Below are positions 47,272 to 57,038 of a stretch of DNA of 64,000 nucleotides, one piece after another. The stretch lies in contig NZ_LQXS01000002.1 of assembly GCF_001586775.1 (NCBI RefSeq), positions 248,001 through 312,000 of the forward strand, read 5' to 3'. Each line of letters opens with the position of its first letter. The first letter of the stretch is position 1. The DNA is from Sphingobacterium populi (GTDB taxonomy: Bacteria > Bacteroidota > Bacteroidia > Sphingobacteriales > Sphingobacteriaceae). Position numbers and translations under genes: made by a program. The notes under the pieces are model-generated. The model saw nothing but the letters and a program-made list of their open reading frames with translations, did no database searches and had not been told where the DNA came from.

Positions 47272-49707
47272 TTATTTGATTTCCTCTACCACAGAACCAA
47301 TATTCCGCCATTTGAGTCGCAAGCTATTGGATACGACCGATACACTGCTCAAAGCCATCGCAGCACTGGCAATCATCGGACTCAGCAAAAAACCAAAGCT
47401 AGGATACAAAATGCCCGCCGCAATTGGAATGCCTACTACGTTGTATATAAATGCCCAAAAAAGATTCTGCCGAATGGTTTTCACTGTTAATTGCGACAGC
47501 TTAATAGCCACAGCAACTTGGCACAAATCGGATGAAATGATGGTCATCTTAGCCACATCCATCGCGATATCACTTCCTTTGCCCATCGCAATACTAACGT
47601 CTGCCTTTGCCAGTGCAGCGCTATCATTAATCCCATCACCCACCATCCCGACTATATGGCCGGCAGATTGTAATTTTGCGATGAATTGCGCTTTACCTTC
47701 TGGCGATACCTCCGCTTGTACATGTTGAATATTTGCTTGTTCAGCGATTGCAGTTGCAGTAGCTTCGTTATCTCCAGTCAACATATGAGTTTGGATACCC
47801 ATTTGGTGCAGGGTGGTAATAGCAGATTGCGTGCTATCTTTAATTGGATCTGCAATTGCTAATAGAGCGAGTACGCGTTGCGCTAGGGCAAACCAAATTA
47901 CCGTTTGGCCCGATTTCGCGTATTCCGCAGCTTGTTCTAATTGCGAATTGGTAATAGGCACCTTGTTGTTGGTCATGAACCTGCGATTGCCGGCAAAATA
48001 AGCGTTGCCGTCATATACCGCCGAAATACCATAGCCGGTTACGCTCTCAAAATTATCGACTTCAAGCATAGGAGCGTCCGGCCAAGCTGTGACGATGGCA
48101 TTGGCTAGCGGATGCTCAGATAATCGCTCCATGGCCACGAGCACGTTTTTATGGTGCTGATCTTCATTATCTAGCCAGTATTGATCCGTCAGCTGTGGAC
48201 GACCTACCGTAAGAGTGCCCGTCTTATCAAATACTACTACATCCAGATCTTTAGCTTTTTCAATACTTTCGGCATCTTTAATTAAAATTCCGGCCGCGGC
48301 CGCACGACCAACGCCGACCATGATGGCCGTTGGTGTAGCCAAGCCTAAAGCGCATGGACACGCGATGACCAGCACCGTGACGAACACCATAATGCCTTGC
48401 GTCAGTCCATGTTCGCCACCAAAAAGTATCCAGATCAGCATGCTCAATAGTGCAATACCCATAACAATAGGAACAAAAATACCAGCAATTTTGTCAACCA
48501 GTTTTTGCACGGGCGCTTTGCTTCCTTGCGCATGGCGCACTAAAGCAATGATTTGTGCTAACACTGTTTCCTGACCTACTTTTTGTGCGCGAAACTGAAA
48601 GCTGCCTCGCTGATTAACTGTTCCGGCGTATACAGACTCGCCTTTGCCTTTCGAAACTGCCGCAGATTCGCCGCTTAGCATACTTTCATCGACAAACGAT
48701 TGCCCTTGTTCTACCACTCCGTCAACCGGTATTTTTTCGCCCGGGCGAACCAGTATCAAATCGTTGACAATTACCTCTGCAATCTCAACCTCTTGCTGGG
48801 CACCTTGTGCATCCAGCCGAACAACTGTTTTGGGCTGCATACCCATCAATTTGTTGATCGCTTCTGAAGTATGGCTTTTTGCCCGGGCTTCCAGCAATTT
48901 GCCTAGCAACACGAAAGCGATAATGACGGCGGCAGCTTCAAAATATACATGCGCCGCCAGCCCGCTTTTGAGCCAAAAATCCGGAAAAAACAAAGTAAAA
49001 ACGCTAAATATATATGCTGTACCCGTACTCAGCGCGACGAGTGTATCCATTGTAACGGTACGATGTTGCGCTTGTTTCCAAGCGTGCACAAAAAAGTCGC
49101 GACCTACCCAAAAAAGTAGTGGCGTAGTACACGCAAACATAATCCAGTTGGCAAAAGGCGCATGCATGAAGAACATACCATATACGAAGACGGGTAACGC
49201 TAGCAGTAGAGCAATGATGGTTTTTCGCTTTAATTTGCTGTATTGAGCCTGCTGTAAGACATCTTTCTTCTCTTCACGAGAAGCGGCTGGCTCTAATAGT
49301 AGATCAAAACCGATAGCGCGTACAACTTTCTGTAAATCTTGTTCTTGAATTAAATCTGGTAAATATTCTACCTCTGCGCTGGTATTGGCAAAATTAACGT
49401 TGGCGTGTAGTACGCCCGGCTGGGCAAGCATCATGCTTTGAATGCTGCTAGCACAAGAAGCACAGCTCATATCTAGTACCGGGATTTCTTGTTTTTGCGT
49501 AACAGGCGCGTAGCCTTTTTGCCGCAGCACGGCAATGATTTGCTTTAACAGCTCTCTATCTTTGCTTGCTATTAACAGTTGTGATGCATCCAATTGTGCC
49601 GTCACGCTGATACCGGCATGCAAAAGCAGTTGCCGTATTTTGTTTTCATCCGCTTGGGTAAGGTTTTTTTTGCCCAGAGATACGATTGTATTATATTCTT
49701 TCGTCAT
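47272..49707 (-). CDS. copA: Copper-translocating P-type ATPase CopA
   Basis: 811 residues from [15 protein letters not shown]; an upstream non-preferred start would add 14 residues. An N-terminal HMA-like region without Cys (about 5-65) is followed by a true HMA domain with [12 protein letters not shown] (Cys82, Cys85). Then P1B-1 ATPase: [10 protein letters not shown], transmembrane [10 protein letters not shown] (450-452 CPC), phosphorylated DKTGTLT (Asp494), SEHPLANAI (His-Pro), and [20 protein letters not shown]. Exports Cu(I) across the inner membrane. Lies between its presumed regulator and the CopZ-like gene. Confidence 0.95.
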   Translation of the reverse strand: MTKEYNTIVSLGKKNLTQADENKIRQLLLHAGISVTAQLDASQLLIASKDRELLKQIIAVLRQKGYAPVTQKQEIPVLDMSCASCASSIQSMMLAQPGVLHANVNFANTSAEVEYLPDLIQEQDLQKVVRAIGFDLLLEPAASREEKKDVLQQAQYSKLKRKTIIALLLALPVFVYGMFFMHAPFANWIMFACTTPLLFWVGRDFFVHAWKQAQHRTVTMDTLVALSTGTAYIFSVFTLFFPDFWLKSGLAAHVYFEAAAVIIAFVLLGKLLEARAKSHTSEAINKLMGMQPKTVVRLDAQGAQQEVEIAEVIVNDLILVRPGEKIPVDGVVEQGQSFVDESMLSGESAAVSKGKGESVYAGTVNQRGSFQFRAQKVGQETVLAQIIALVRHAQGSKAPVQKLVDKIAGIFVPIVMGIALLSMLIWILFGGEHGLTQGIMVFVTVLVIACPCALGLATPTAIMVGVGRAAAAGILIKDAESIEKAKDLDVVVFDKTGTLTVGRPQLTDQYWLDNEDQHHKNVLVAMERLSEHPLANAIVTAWPDAPMLEVDNFESVTGYGISAVYDGNAYFAGNRRFMTNNKVPITNSQLEQAAEYAKSGQTVIWFALAQRVLALLAIADPIKDSTQSAITTLHQMGIQTHMLTGDNEATATAIAEQANIQHVQAEVSPEGKAQFIAKLQSAGHIVGMVGDGINDSAALAKADVSIAMGKGSDIAMDVAKMTIISSDLCQVAVAIKLSQLTVKTIRQNLFWAFIYNVVGIPIAAGILYPSFGFLLSPMIASAAMALSSVSVVSNSLRLKWRNIGSVVEEIK

Positions 49708-49780
49708 ATCAACCAATAAGAGGTTTGTATAGACAAATATCGGGATCAAGTGTACAGAAATGCTTACGTTCTACCGCGTT

Positions 49781-50359
49781 TTACTTGTAAGATTTCACCG
49801 CATCGAGTGGTGTTCTGGTATTTTCGGTGGATTGCTTATACTGGGAGGGAGAAATGCCTGTAACCTTTTTGAACTGATTACTTAGGTAAGCGACACTAGA
49901 ATAATGCATTTGATCGGCAATCTGAGACAGCGTGAGTTCTTCATAGCGTAGCAATTCTTTGACCCTTTCTATTTTCTGTGCTATGAAAAACTTTTCAATC
50001 GTAGTCGATTCCAATTCTGAAAACCAAGCTGACAGATGGGCATAATCCTCATTAAGCTCTTCTTCCAACCACATTGAGAGATTAATTTTCTGAATCAGAT
50101 CTTTTTGATAAATCAATTTAATAATTGCTGTCTTTACGCGCTCAACAGTTTGTTGGCGTTTGTCGTCTATTAGGCCAAAGCCCAGCGCTTCCAGATCTTT
50201 GCGAATTGTATCTAATTGCTTGTCGGAGATTGGTGCTGTAGTAGTTACCTCGCCCAGCGCAATATGCGACACGGGCAGTTTCCATTTATCCATCTGCTGC
50301 TCTACGACCATGATACAACGATTGCATACCATATTTCTTATATAAAGCGTCGTATCCAT
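49781..50359 (-). CDS. HMA-AraC fusion regulator of copper operon
   Basis: 192 residues. N-terminal about 70 residues form an HMA-like domain starting TLYIRNMVCNRCIMVVEQQM, with CNRC as a possible metal site. C-terminal about 100 residues are an AraC-type HTH pair (IERVKELLRYEELTLSQIAD ... FKKVTGISPSQYKQ). It precedes copA by 73 bp on the same strand. The simplest reading is a one-component sensor that binds copper with its HMA domain and controls this operon. That function is inferred from fusion and context. Confidence 0.87.
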   Translation of the reverse strand: MDTTLYIRNMVCNRCIMVVEQQMDKWKLPVSHIALGEVTTTAPISDKQLDTIRKDLEALGFGLIDDKRQQTVERVKTAIIKLIYQKDLIQKINLSMWLEEELNEDYAHLSAWFSELESTTIEKFFIAQKIERVKELLRYEELTLSQIADQMHYSSVAYLSNQFKKVTGISPSQYKQSTENTRTPLDAVKSYK

Positions 50360-50394
50360 AGCGTATTTCCGATCTTGATATGTACGAAATTAGC

Positions 50395-50424
50395 AAAAGC
50401 CCATGGTATAATGCATGGGCTTTT
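50395..50424 (-). terminator. Terminator after the DUF4342 gene
   Basis: 11-bp stem AAAAGCCCATG/CATGGGCTTTT (50395-50405 with 50414-50424), between the DUF4342 stop and the copper regulator start; symmetric, so it can act in both directions. Confidence 0.8.
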
Positions 50425-50443
50425 CTCAATTTGCTGTCAAAAT

Positions 50444-50779
50444 TTAAAACTGTGGAGCGTGCGGATCGTCTGTCGGAGGCGTCGGCGCTACCGGATTGCT
50501 GGCATTATCAGCAGTAGATGATGGTGATTCGTCTGAAGGCGAATCAGTACGTTCTACGGTGATTTTGCATTCTGTCAAGATTGCAGCCAAAGCACCGACC
50601 GCGGCGAATATCGGCGCTAAAACGATACCGACTACCCCGATAGTGACAGGAAAGCTGATGATTTCTTTATTCTGTTTATCTGCAATGGAGATCTTACGTA
50701 CATTGCCTTCCGCAATAAGATCTTTGATTTTTTTTAGTAGGTTTTCACCGTTAATGCTGAATGTTTCTTTAAATGACAT
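50444..50779 (-). CDS. DUF4342-type small protein
   Basis: 111 residues. N-terminal part (FKETFSINGENLLKKIKDLI ... RKISIADKQNKEIISFPV) matches DUF4342; a hydrophobic stretch TIGVVGIVLAPIFAAVGALA follows, then an acidic, Ser/Pro-rich tail ending APTPPTDDPHAPQF. Probably a membrane-associated protein; no function known to me. Divergent from the ompA-like gene. Confidence 0.85.
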   Translation of the reverse strand: MSFKETFSINGENLLKKIKDLIAEGNVRKISIADKQNKEIISFPVTIGVVGIVLAPIFAAVGALAAILTECKITVERTDSPSDESPSSTADNASNPVAPTPPTDDPHAPQF

Positions 50780-51020
50780 GGTCGTAATTTTTAAATGGAT
50801 AACTTATTTCTTTTAATCAAAAGTAGCAGCACTGCCAGATGTTTGATAGTGAATTTAGGTGAATGGCTGCGGGGAGTCGGTAAAAACTCCCGTAAGGTCG
50901 GTTTATGTGCCGCTACGAACGACAAATAATTTTAATATTTTTTTACATTTTGGCACGATCTAAGTATCTACATTCGTATAACGTCATTAAACACAATTCT
51001 AATATGAAAAAACAAAAAAT

Positions 51021-51884
51021 ATGGCATTATGCTTGATAATCGTCGGTACGGTGGTTTTCAGTGCGTGTGGAGTTAGTAAGAAGGTGCATCGAGCTCTTGA
51101 AGCTGAGCATCGTACGTTGGGCGAGCGTTACCAACAAAGTCAGGTAGAATTAGCAGAGTCACGTGCGCGTGTCAAAAGTCTAGAAGATCAACTGGAATCG
51201 GAAAAACGTAATAACGCTTCACTCAAAGAAGCATTAGCGAGATTGCAAGGTACGCTAGATAATAGTATCAGCCAGAATACGCAAGGAAACGTCAATATTT
51301 CAAAGCTGGTAGATGAGATTAATGCCTCTAATCGCTACATTCAGCATTTGGTGAATACCAAAAATAAGAGCGACTCGCTGAATATGGTATTGACCAACCG
51401 ACTCACGCGTTCACTGAGCAGAGAAGAATTGCAAGATGTGGATGTGCAAGTGCTTAAGGGGGTAGTGTACATTTCTTTGGCAGACAATATGCTGTATCGC
51501 TCTGGTAGTTATGAGATCTCAGATCAGGCAGGTGCTACGTTAAGCAAGATTGCCAAAATTATTCAAGATTATAGAGATTATGATGTGCTGGTAGAGGGTA
51601 ATACGGATCCGGATCCGATTACGCAGAAAAATATCCGCAATAACTGGGATCTTAGTACATTACGAGCCTCATCGGTTGTACAGGCATTACAAAATACCTA
51701 TGGGGTAGATCCTAAGCGGATGACTGCAGGTGGTCGTGGTGAATACAATCCGATCGCTGACAATGCCACTGCGCAAGGTAAAGCACGCAATCGTCGTACG
51801 CAGATCATTATCACGCCAAAACTAGATCAGTTTATGGAATTGATCGATAAAGCTCCTGCATCGGATAGTATTTCAGAAGAATAA
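51021..51884 (+). CDS. OmpA-family lipoprotein
   Basis: 287 residues as read from MALCLIIVGTVVFSACGVSK, with a lipobox at FSAC (Cys16). A coiled-coil region (about 20-130, EAEHRTLGERYQQSQVELAE and following) leads to an OmpA peptidoglycan-binding domain with LVEGNTDPDPI, RASSVVQALQNTYGVDPKRM and NRRTQIIITPKL. The signal peptide lacks the usual basic start: MKKQK lies just upstream at 51004 in another frame, and one extra A in the A6 run at 51014-51019 would give MKKQKNMALCLII. So the true start is probably 51004 with a missing base. Confidence 0.88.
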   Translation: MALCLIIVGTVVFSACGVSKKVHRALEAEHRTLGERYQQSQVELAESRARVKSLEDQLESEKRNNASLKEALARLQGTLDNSISQNTQGNVNISKLVDEINASNRYIQHLVNTKNKSDSLNMVLTNRLTRSLSREELQDVDVQVLKGVVYISLADNMLYRSGSYEISDQAGATLSKIAKIIQDYRDYDVLVEGNTDPDPITQKNIRNNWDLSTLRASSVVQALQNTYGVDPKRMTAGGRGEYNPIADNATAQGKARNRRTQIIITPKLDQFMELIDKAPASDSISEE

Positions 51885-51909
51885 AACAGTTTATTGCCCG
51901 ATACGCTTA

Positions 51910-51949
51910 CCCTTCTTCGATCCTTTGAGCGCTCGAAGAGGGGTTTTTT
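51910..51949 (+). terminator. Terminator after ompA
   Basis: 11-nt arms (51910-51920 and 51933-51943) with one wobble pair, followed by six T. Confidence 0.85.
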
Positions 51950-51960
51950 GTTATCCAGAT

Positions 51961-53304
51961 ATGGATTCCTATTTTTGCAAGATGAAGGATACGATTGAAC
52001 AATTTTTGGCTGACGAACAGGTCAACACACAAATCTACAATGCTACGTACCAGCAGCTAGCCCATTTGCAGCTCAATAGCCAACTTACCCACATATTCAC
52101 TACTGCCGCCTTATTGATCGCGATGACCATTGTACTTTTTATGGTGGATTATCTGGTGCGCAATATCTTTATACGTGTATTTTCCAAAATGATGCGACGC
52201 TCACAACAAGTAGCGCACGAACGACTTGTGGAGAATAAGTTTTTTTCAAACCTGAGTTTATTGATTTTGCTGACGATAACACAGGCGTTTTTGCCGTTGG
52301 TTTTTCGTGGTTTCCCAGCGACTCTCTCATTCCTTGAAGCGTCATTAAACCTTATAATTGCTTTTATCGCGCTTCGATTGATTAACTCAGTATTCAAAAC
52401 TGGTCGGGATGTTTTCCAAAATAAGCCTGGTTTTGTAGACAAGCCTTTGGATAGCTATCTACAAGTCTTGCAGATCGTGCTATATTTCATCGGAGGAACA
52501 ATTCTCTTTACCGTGATAACAGGGAAGTCACCAGGTGATTTCCTGATTTCTATGGGAGCCGCCTCCGCGATTCTGATGTTAGTATTCAAAGATACTATCC
52601 TCGGTTTCGTTGCCAGTATTCAAGTATCTGCTAATGATTCTGTGAGGGTAGGAGATTGGGTTGAAATGAAGAGATACAATGCCGATGGTGATGTGTTGCA
52701 GATCAATCTTAATAATATACGTATTCGAAATTTTGACCGTACCATCGTTACGATACCAACGCATACTTTGCTCACGGAGTCATTTACAAACTATCGTGGG
52801 ATGCAGCAATCAGGAGGTCGCCGGATCAAACGAGCAGTTAATGTCAAAATTTCATCTATTCGATATCTTGGAGACGAAGAGATCGCAAAACTACGCCAGA
52901 TCCGCTTATTACAAGATTTTATTGATCAGCGACTCGCAGAAATTCAGACCTACAATCAAGAGTTTCTTCCAGACGAAAGCATGCCGGTTAATGGTCGCAG
53001 AATGACTAATATCGGACTTTTCCGTACTTATCTTTCTGCTTACGCAAAAGCACATCCGCGTATCCAGCAAAGTTCTATGGTAATGGTTCGCCAGCTAGCA
53101 CCTACCGAACATGGGCTTCCTTTGGAGCTATATATGTTTACAGATGGTACTTCGTGGGCATTTTATGAAGAAGCGATGGCCGATATTTTTGACCATTTGT
53201 TTGCGGCAATTAAGTTTTTCGATCTGGAAGTGTTTGAAGCGCCCGCATCCGATGATCTACGTCTACTGAAGCAATCCTTTTCCAAAGATGCGCTTTCCAA
53301 TTGA
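51961..53304 (+). CDS. MscS-family mechanosensitive channel (YbdG-like)
   Basis: About 447 residues from MDSYFCKMKDTIEQFL; MKDTIEQFL at 51982 is an equal alternative, and earlier in-frame codons lie in the ompA terminator. Four to five N-terminal helices (to about 200) precede the MscS pore and beta domain: MGAASAILMLVFKDTILGFVASIQVSANDSVRVGDWVEM, NFDRTIVTIPTHTLL and ESFTNYRGMQQSGGRRIKRA. The insert near residue 310-340 is as in E. coli YbdG (MscM). Inner-membrane osmotic release valve expected. Convergent with the porin gene. Confidence 0.9.
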   Translation: MDSYFCKMKDTIEQFLADEQVNTQIYNATYQQLAHLQLNSQLTHIFTTAALLIAMTIVLFMVDYLVRNIFIRVFSKMMRRSQQVAHERLVENKFFSNLSLLILLTITQAFLPLVFRGFPATLSFLEASLNLIIAFIALRLINSVFKTGRDVFQNKPGFVDKPLDSYLQVLQIVLYFIGGTILFTVITGKSPGDFLISMGAASAILMLVFKDTILGFVASIQVSANDSVRVGDWVEMKRYNADGDVLQINLNNIRIRNFDRTIVTIPTHTLLTESFTNYRGMQQSGGRRIKRAVNVKISSIRYLGDEEIAKLRQIRLLQDFIDQRLAEIQTYNQEFLPDESMPVNGRRMTNIGLFRTYLSAYAKAHPRIQQSSMVMVRQLAPTEHGLPLELYMFTDGTSWAFYEEAMADIFDHLFAAIKFFDLEVFEAPASDDLRLLKQSFSKDALSN

Positions 53305-53340
53305 TGCGGAAAACTTTCTAAATACTGGGGTGGTGGAGGC

Positions 53341-54579
53341 TTATATGCCCAACTCAACTTGAAATGTGCCACCCCATGTTCCCATTTGATTGCTGTTGTT
53401 GAATTCGCCGTCACGAAATAAATAAGAGGCATTAGCTTGAAACTTAAGTCGGTGAGCTTTGAAATATTTGGTAAGGCCAAGTTCTATTACTTCGGTCTGC
53501 AATTCGACGGCTTCAATATCATGATGGGGCTTGACATAAGTATAACGACTAGCGATCTCATAGCCATCGTGTAGCAAGTAGGAAAGTTGCTGATTTACTC
53601 CCCAGCCCTTGTACGCATGAACCGCTTGTAAAGGATCGCTTTGCAAAAAATTGAGTGGATTATCGACGTCGCGGCGCATGTATTCTGCCATATATGCCCA
53701 ACCCGTATATTTAAAGATCATGTCTGCATAAGCTGTCTTTAACGTCATGGGATTGCTTACCAATTTTCCGGTTTGTCCGCCCGCTCTCGTCGTGCGATCA
53801 TTGTAGCTATAGCCAGCTGCCAATGATAGTTTTGGGGTAGGTTCGCGTTCCAGATCACCTTCTGAATAATCGCCATCATTTGTAAATTCGCCTAATGGCA
53901 AAAATTCCATTCGTCCAGTATACGCTAATCCCTCGTCAGTAGTAATAGCAACCCGGCCTTCACCCGTAGAAACGGCAAATTTAGCGTGGATCGGCATATT
54001 ATTTACTTGCTTATTAAGGTGCATCGTGACATTGAAATCACGATCTATATTAAAGGCTGCATTGACTAAGGAGCGTTCTGCAAATTGTAACTGACCCGAG
54101 GAGTTTACCCTTTGGCGGTTACCAGGCAGCTTGTTTTGACCGAATGAAACATAGAAATCATCTGTAAAGTTATAAAACATAACCGCGTCTCGCACGATGT
54201 TGGGTACTCCGGTATCGTCAAAATCTTGGTCTCCTCGTGTAAAAGCTAATTGTACACTATACGATATTTTTGGAGTATAGATATAACCGTCCATTCGCAG
54301 GCGTAATCTGCGGACACGTGCTTCCCATTCATTATTGCTTTGTTCGTCCAATACGTTGGTGTATCGCAGTCGGTTTTGCATCCGAAATCGGAAATTTGTG
54401 TAAAACAAGCTATCCGGACTCATAAACTGGATTCCTTTGAAGTTACCAATCGTAGCTCTATCATCTCGTTCCTGAGCAACGACAGATGCTGGCTGCACAA
54501 AATAATGTAGAAAAAGAAAGGCAAAAGATAGTATGAAACGGATTTTCCGTTTAGGGGAGGAGTTGCTGTGGTACCACAT
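53341..54579 (-). CDS. Outer-membrane porin (OprO/OprP-like phosphate-selective porin fold)
   Basis: 412 residues from the ATG at 54579 (MWYHSNSSPKRKIRFILS); the frame opens three codons earlier at a GTG. Signal peptide to about VVAQ. The rest alternates short polar/hydrophobic strands with many Tyr, Trp and Phe (FRMQNRLRYTNV, RVRRLRLRMDGYIYTPKISY, FYVSFGQNKLPGNRQRV), as in porin O/P beta-barrels, ending GGTFQVELGI with a hydrophobic C-terminal strand. Ligand (phosphate or other) cannot be told. Single gene. Confidence 0.87.
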   Translation of the reverse strand: MWYHSNSSPKRKIRFILSFAFLFLHYFVQPASVVAQERDDRATIGNFKGIQFMSPDSLFYTNFRFRMQNRLRYTNVLDEQSNNEWEARVRRLRLRMDGYIYTPKISYSVQLAFTRGDQDFDDTGVPNIVRDAVMFYNFTDDFYVSFGQNKLPGNRQRVNSSGQLQFAERSLVNAAFNIDRDFNVTMHLNKQVNNMPIHAKFAVSTGEGRVAITTDEGLAYTGRMEFLPLGEFTNDGDYSEGDLEREPTPKLSLAAGYSYNDRTTRAGGQTGKLVSNPMTLKTAYADMIFKYTGWAYMAEYMRRDVDNPLNFLQSDPLQAVHAYKGWGVNQQLSYLLHDGYEIASRYTYVKPHHDIEAVELQTEVIELGLTKYFKAHRLKFQANASYLFRDGEFNNSNQMGTWGGTFQVELGI

Positions 54580-54722
54580 AATTTTCACTAATAGAAGCTA
54601 ATACCTGTCGTATATTGCTTACAATATTACAGTTAAATTATTGAAATTTAGCACAGCTAATCCTTTTTAAATCATGAATAACAAGCACTTTAGCCAACTA
54701 TATGTTTAAATTGAAATATAGC

Positions 54723-55517
54723 TTATATATTATTAGCCTTTACCGTAATCTCTGCAATATCTAGCACTTGTATACGATCTTCTTGTTCCTTGACCTTGAC
54801 GCCGTCTCGTAGCATTGTCATACAAAATGGACAGGCAGCAGCCACAATATTGGCTTTGGACGCTATGACATCTTCGATGCGCTCAACATTGATGTCCTTA
54901 CTGCCCGGTTCGGGCTCTTTGAACATCTGTGCACCACCGGCACCACAGCAAAGTCCATTGCTACGGCAGCGTTTCAGTTCCACTAAATCAGTATCTAAAG
55001 ATTCCAATACTTTACGCGGAGCTTCGTATACCTCATTGGCACGACCCAAGTAGCAGGGGTCATGATAGGTTATTTTTTTTCCCTTGAATGCATGTCCGTC
55101 GCTAGGTTTTAGTTTTCCTTCATTGATTAGTGACTGTATGAGTTCTGTATGATGTATCACCTCATATCGTCCGCCTAATTCCGGGTATTCATTCTTTAGC
55201 GTATTAAAACAATGTGGACAAGCCGTTACAATTTTTTTGATTTCATATCCATCCAATACCTGAATGTTCATCATGGCCTGCATCTGGAATAAAAACTCAT
55301 TGCCAGCACGCTTGGCTGGGTCACCAGTACAGCTTTCTTCGGTGCCAAGTATCGCATATTTGATGCCTACATACTGGAGAATTTTGCAAATATCGCGTGT
55401 GATACGCTGCGCACGTTCGTCAAAACTGCCTGCACAACCTACCCAAAAAAGTAAGTCGGGCGATTCGCCTTTAGCTAATAACTCTGCTGCAGTTGGGATA
55501 TGAAGTTGATTTTCCAT
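54723..55517 (-). CDS. HdrB-like (CCG-domain) Fe-S protein
   Basis: 264 residues with two CCG-type cysteine clusters: an N-terminal one (VGCAGSF ... CCG-like CPHCFNTL) and a C-terminal one (CRSNGLCCGAGGAQMFKEP, AAACPFCMTMLRDG). These bind Fe-S clusters in heterodisulfide reductase subunit B and glycolate or lactate oxidase relatives. Lies 68 bp downstream of the HdrC-like membrane protein on the same strand, so they probably act together as an electron-transfer unit. Partner and substrate unknown. Confidence 0.9.
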   Translation of the reverse strand: MENQLHIPTAAELLAKGESPDLLFWVGCAGSFDERAQRITRDICKILQYVGIKYAILGTEESCTGDPAKRAGNEFLFQMQAMMNIQVLDGYEIKKIVTACPHCFNTLKNEYPELGGRYEVIHHTELIQSLINEGKLKPSDGHAFKGKKITYHDPCYLGRANEVYEAPRKVLESLDTDLVELKRCRSNGLCCGAGGAQMFKEPEPGSKDINVERIEDVIASKANIVAAACPFCMTMLRDGVKVKEQEDRIQVLDIAEITVKANNI

Positions 55518-55584
55518 GTGATACTGTATCTTAAAGGTGAAATGGCCATTCGGCGCTTTCTACTATTATATTCGCGATTGTTTC

Positions 55585-56883
55585 TTATTGAGAATTAGCC
55601 CAGTTTGCACGGTCTGCTTGAGCATACTTCCACGGCGCACCGTTGTTTTCTAAGTTAGAAAGCATATTGTTAACGCTTGCAGGGGCTTTAGATTCTTCCA
55701 TGATAGCATACTGCCGAAGTCCCATAATAATCTGCAGTGGATCTATATTGACGGGGCACGCTTCTACACAGGCATTACAACTTGTACATGCCCAAATCTC
55801 TTCTCTACTAATGTGAGTGTCGATCAGCGATTGTCCATCATCTACAAACTGCCCTTTATTATGATCTATGTTTTTGCCAACCACAGCAAGGCGATCTCGT
55901 GTATCCATCATAATTTTCCGTGGTGAAAGTAGCTTACCAGTTATATTTGCAGGACAAGAAGCCGTACAGCGACCGCACTCCGTGCAAGTATAGGCATCCA
56001 GTAAATTTTTCCAGGTCAAATCATGCACATCTTTCACTCCAAATCGCGAAACTTCACCTTCAGGAGGCGGCAAAGACGGATCCAACATAGATTTTACTTC
56101 TGCAGTTACGCTCGGCATATTGGCAAATTGCCCTTTGGGTCTTAAATTGCTGAAATACGTATTTGGGAAAGCCAGTAAGATATGTAAGTGTTTGGAAAGA
56201 GGCAAATAATTGAGAAAGGCCAATACGCCTATAATATGAAACCACCAAAAAAAGCGCTCCATTACGATTAACGTTCCTACATTGGATGGTAAAATTCCTG
56301 TTAGGTATTGGCTGACGGGAAAACTTCCGGCCACTATATAATGATCTGCCTGTAATCCTTGTAACTTGTGATCTGCTGCATTCATAAAAAGAAAAGCACC
56401 CATCAATAGAATTTCGGCGATCAAAATTAGATTAGCATCTGTTCTTGGCCAATTATTGAGCTCTTTTTGGTTGAGCCGTTTGACTCTTAAAATGTTGCGT
56501 CGGATCAGGAAAATCAGACACGCAGTAAATACCGATAATGCTAGCCATTCGAAACTAGCGATCAAAAAACTGTAAAAATCACCCATAAATGCAAACACGC
56601 GGTGCGTACCAGCAATGCCATCAATAATGATTTCCAACATTTCAATATTTATAATCACGAAGCCCAAATACACAAAAAGGTGGAGTAGTGCGGGAATTGG
56701 CCGTTTGAACATTTTCTTTTGACCAAACGCTACCAATAACATCAGTTTGGTGCGTTCTGCAGGCGAACCAAAACGATTCACGGATCGGCCAAGGCGAATA
56801 TTACGGTATATTTTGTAGGCATTTTTGTAGAATAGCCATCCCGCAAAAACCAATAATATCGCAAATAAGAGTTGAGCTATCAT
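55585..56883 (-). CDS. HdrC-like membrane Fe-S oxidoreductase
   Basis: 432 residues. About five to six hydrophobic helices (residues 1-245; starts MIAQLLFAILLVFAGWLFYK) form a DsrM/NarI-like membrane part. Two 4Fe-4S motifs follow near residue 300 (CTECGRCTASCP) and 365 (CTSCNACVEACP). The arrangement matches the respiratory Fe-S proteins found in many Bacteroidota beside an HdrB-like protein. Likely moves electrons between quinone and an unknown partner. First gene of the pair. Confidence 0.88.
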   Translation of the reverse strand: MIAQLLFAILLVFAGWLFYKNAYKIYRNIRLGRSVNRFGSPAERTKLMLLVAFGQKKMFKRPIPALLHLFVYLGFVIINIEMLEIIIDGIAGTHRVFAFMGDFYSFLIASFEWLALSVFTACLIFLIRRNILRVKRLNQKELNNWPRTDANLILIAEILLMGAFLFMNAADHKLQGLQADHYIVAGSFPVSQYLTGILPSNVGTLIVMERFFWWFHIIGVLAFLNYLPLSKHLHILLAFPNTYFSNLRPKGQFANMPSVTAEVKSMLDPSLPPPEGEVSRFGVKDVHDLTWKNLLDAYTCTECGRCTASCPANITGKLLSPRKIMMDTRDRLAVVGKNIDHNKGQFVDDGQSLIDTHISREEIWACTSCNACVEACPVNIDPLQIIMGLRQYAIMEESKAPASVNNMLSNLENNGAPWKYAQADRANWANSQ

Positions 56884-56988
56884 CGTTTTTATAATCAGTT
56901 TGCTACAAATATATCAAATAGTATAATGCTATGCGAGCATAATATCCTATTTAGACGAAATAAAAATTACTAATCTATATAACAAAAA

Positions 56989-57017
56989 AAAGCCGCTACA
57001 GTTTATGTAGCGGCTTT
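56989..57017 (-). terminator. Terminator after the distal Skp gene
   Basis: Perfect 12-bp GC-rich stem (56989-57000 with 57006-57017) followed by T8 on the minus strand; 21 nt past the stop. Confidence 0.92.
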
Positions 57018-57038
57018 CCAACTCATTATTGAGAAATA

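Noticed and set aside
47276..49732. Long open frames on the plus strand antisense to copA
   Set aside because: Composition mirrors the copA codons; no family features. Shadow frames.
50869..50893. GGGGA-containing hairpin near 50870 as a fifth family member
   Set aside because: Here GGGGA lies in the stem, not the loop, and the A run and conserved tail are missing.
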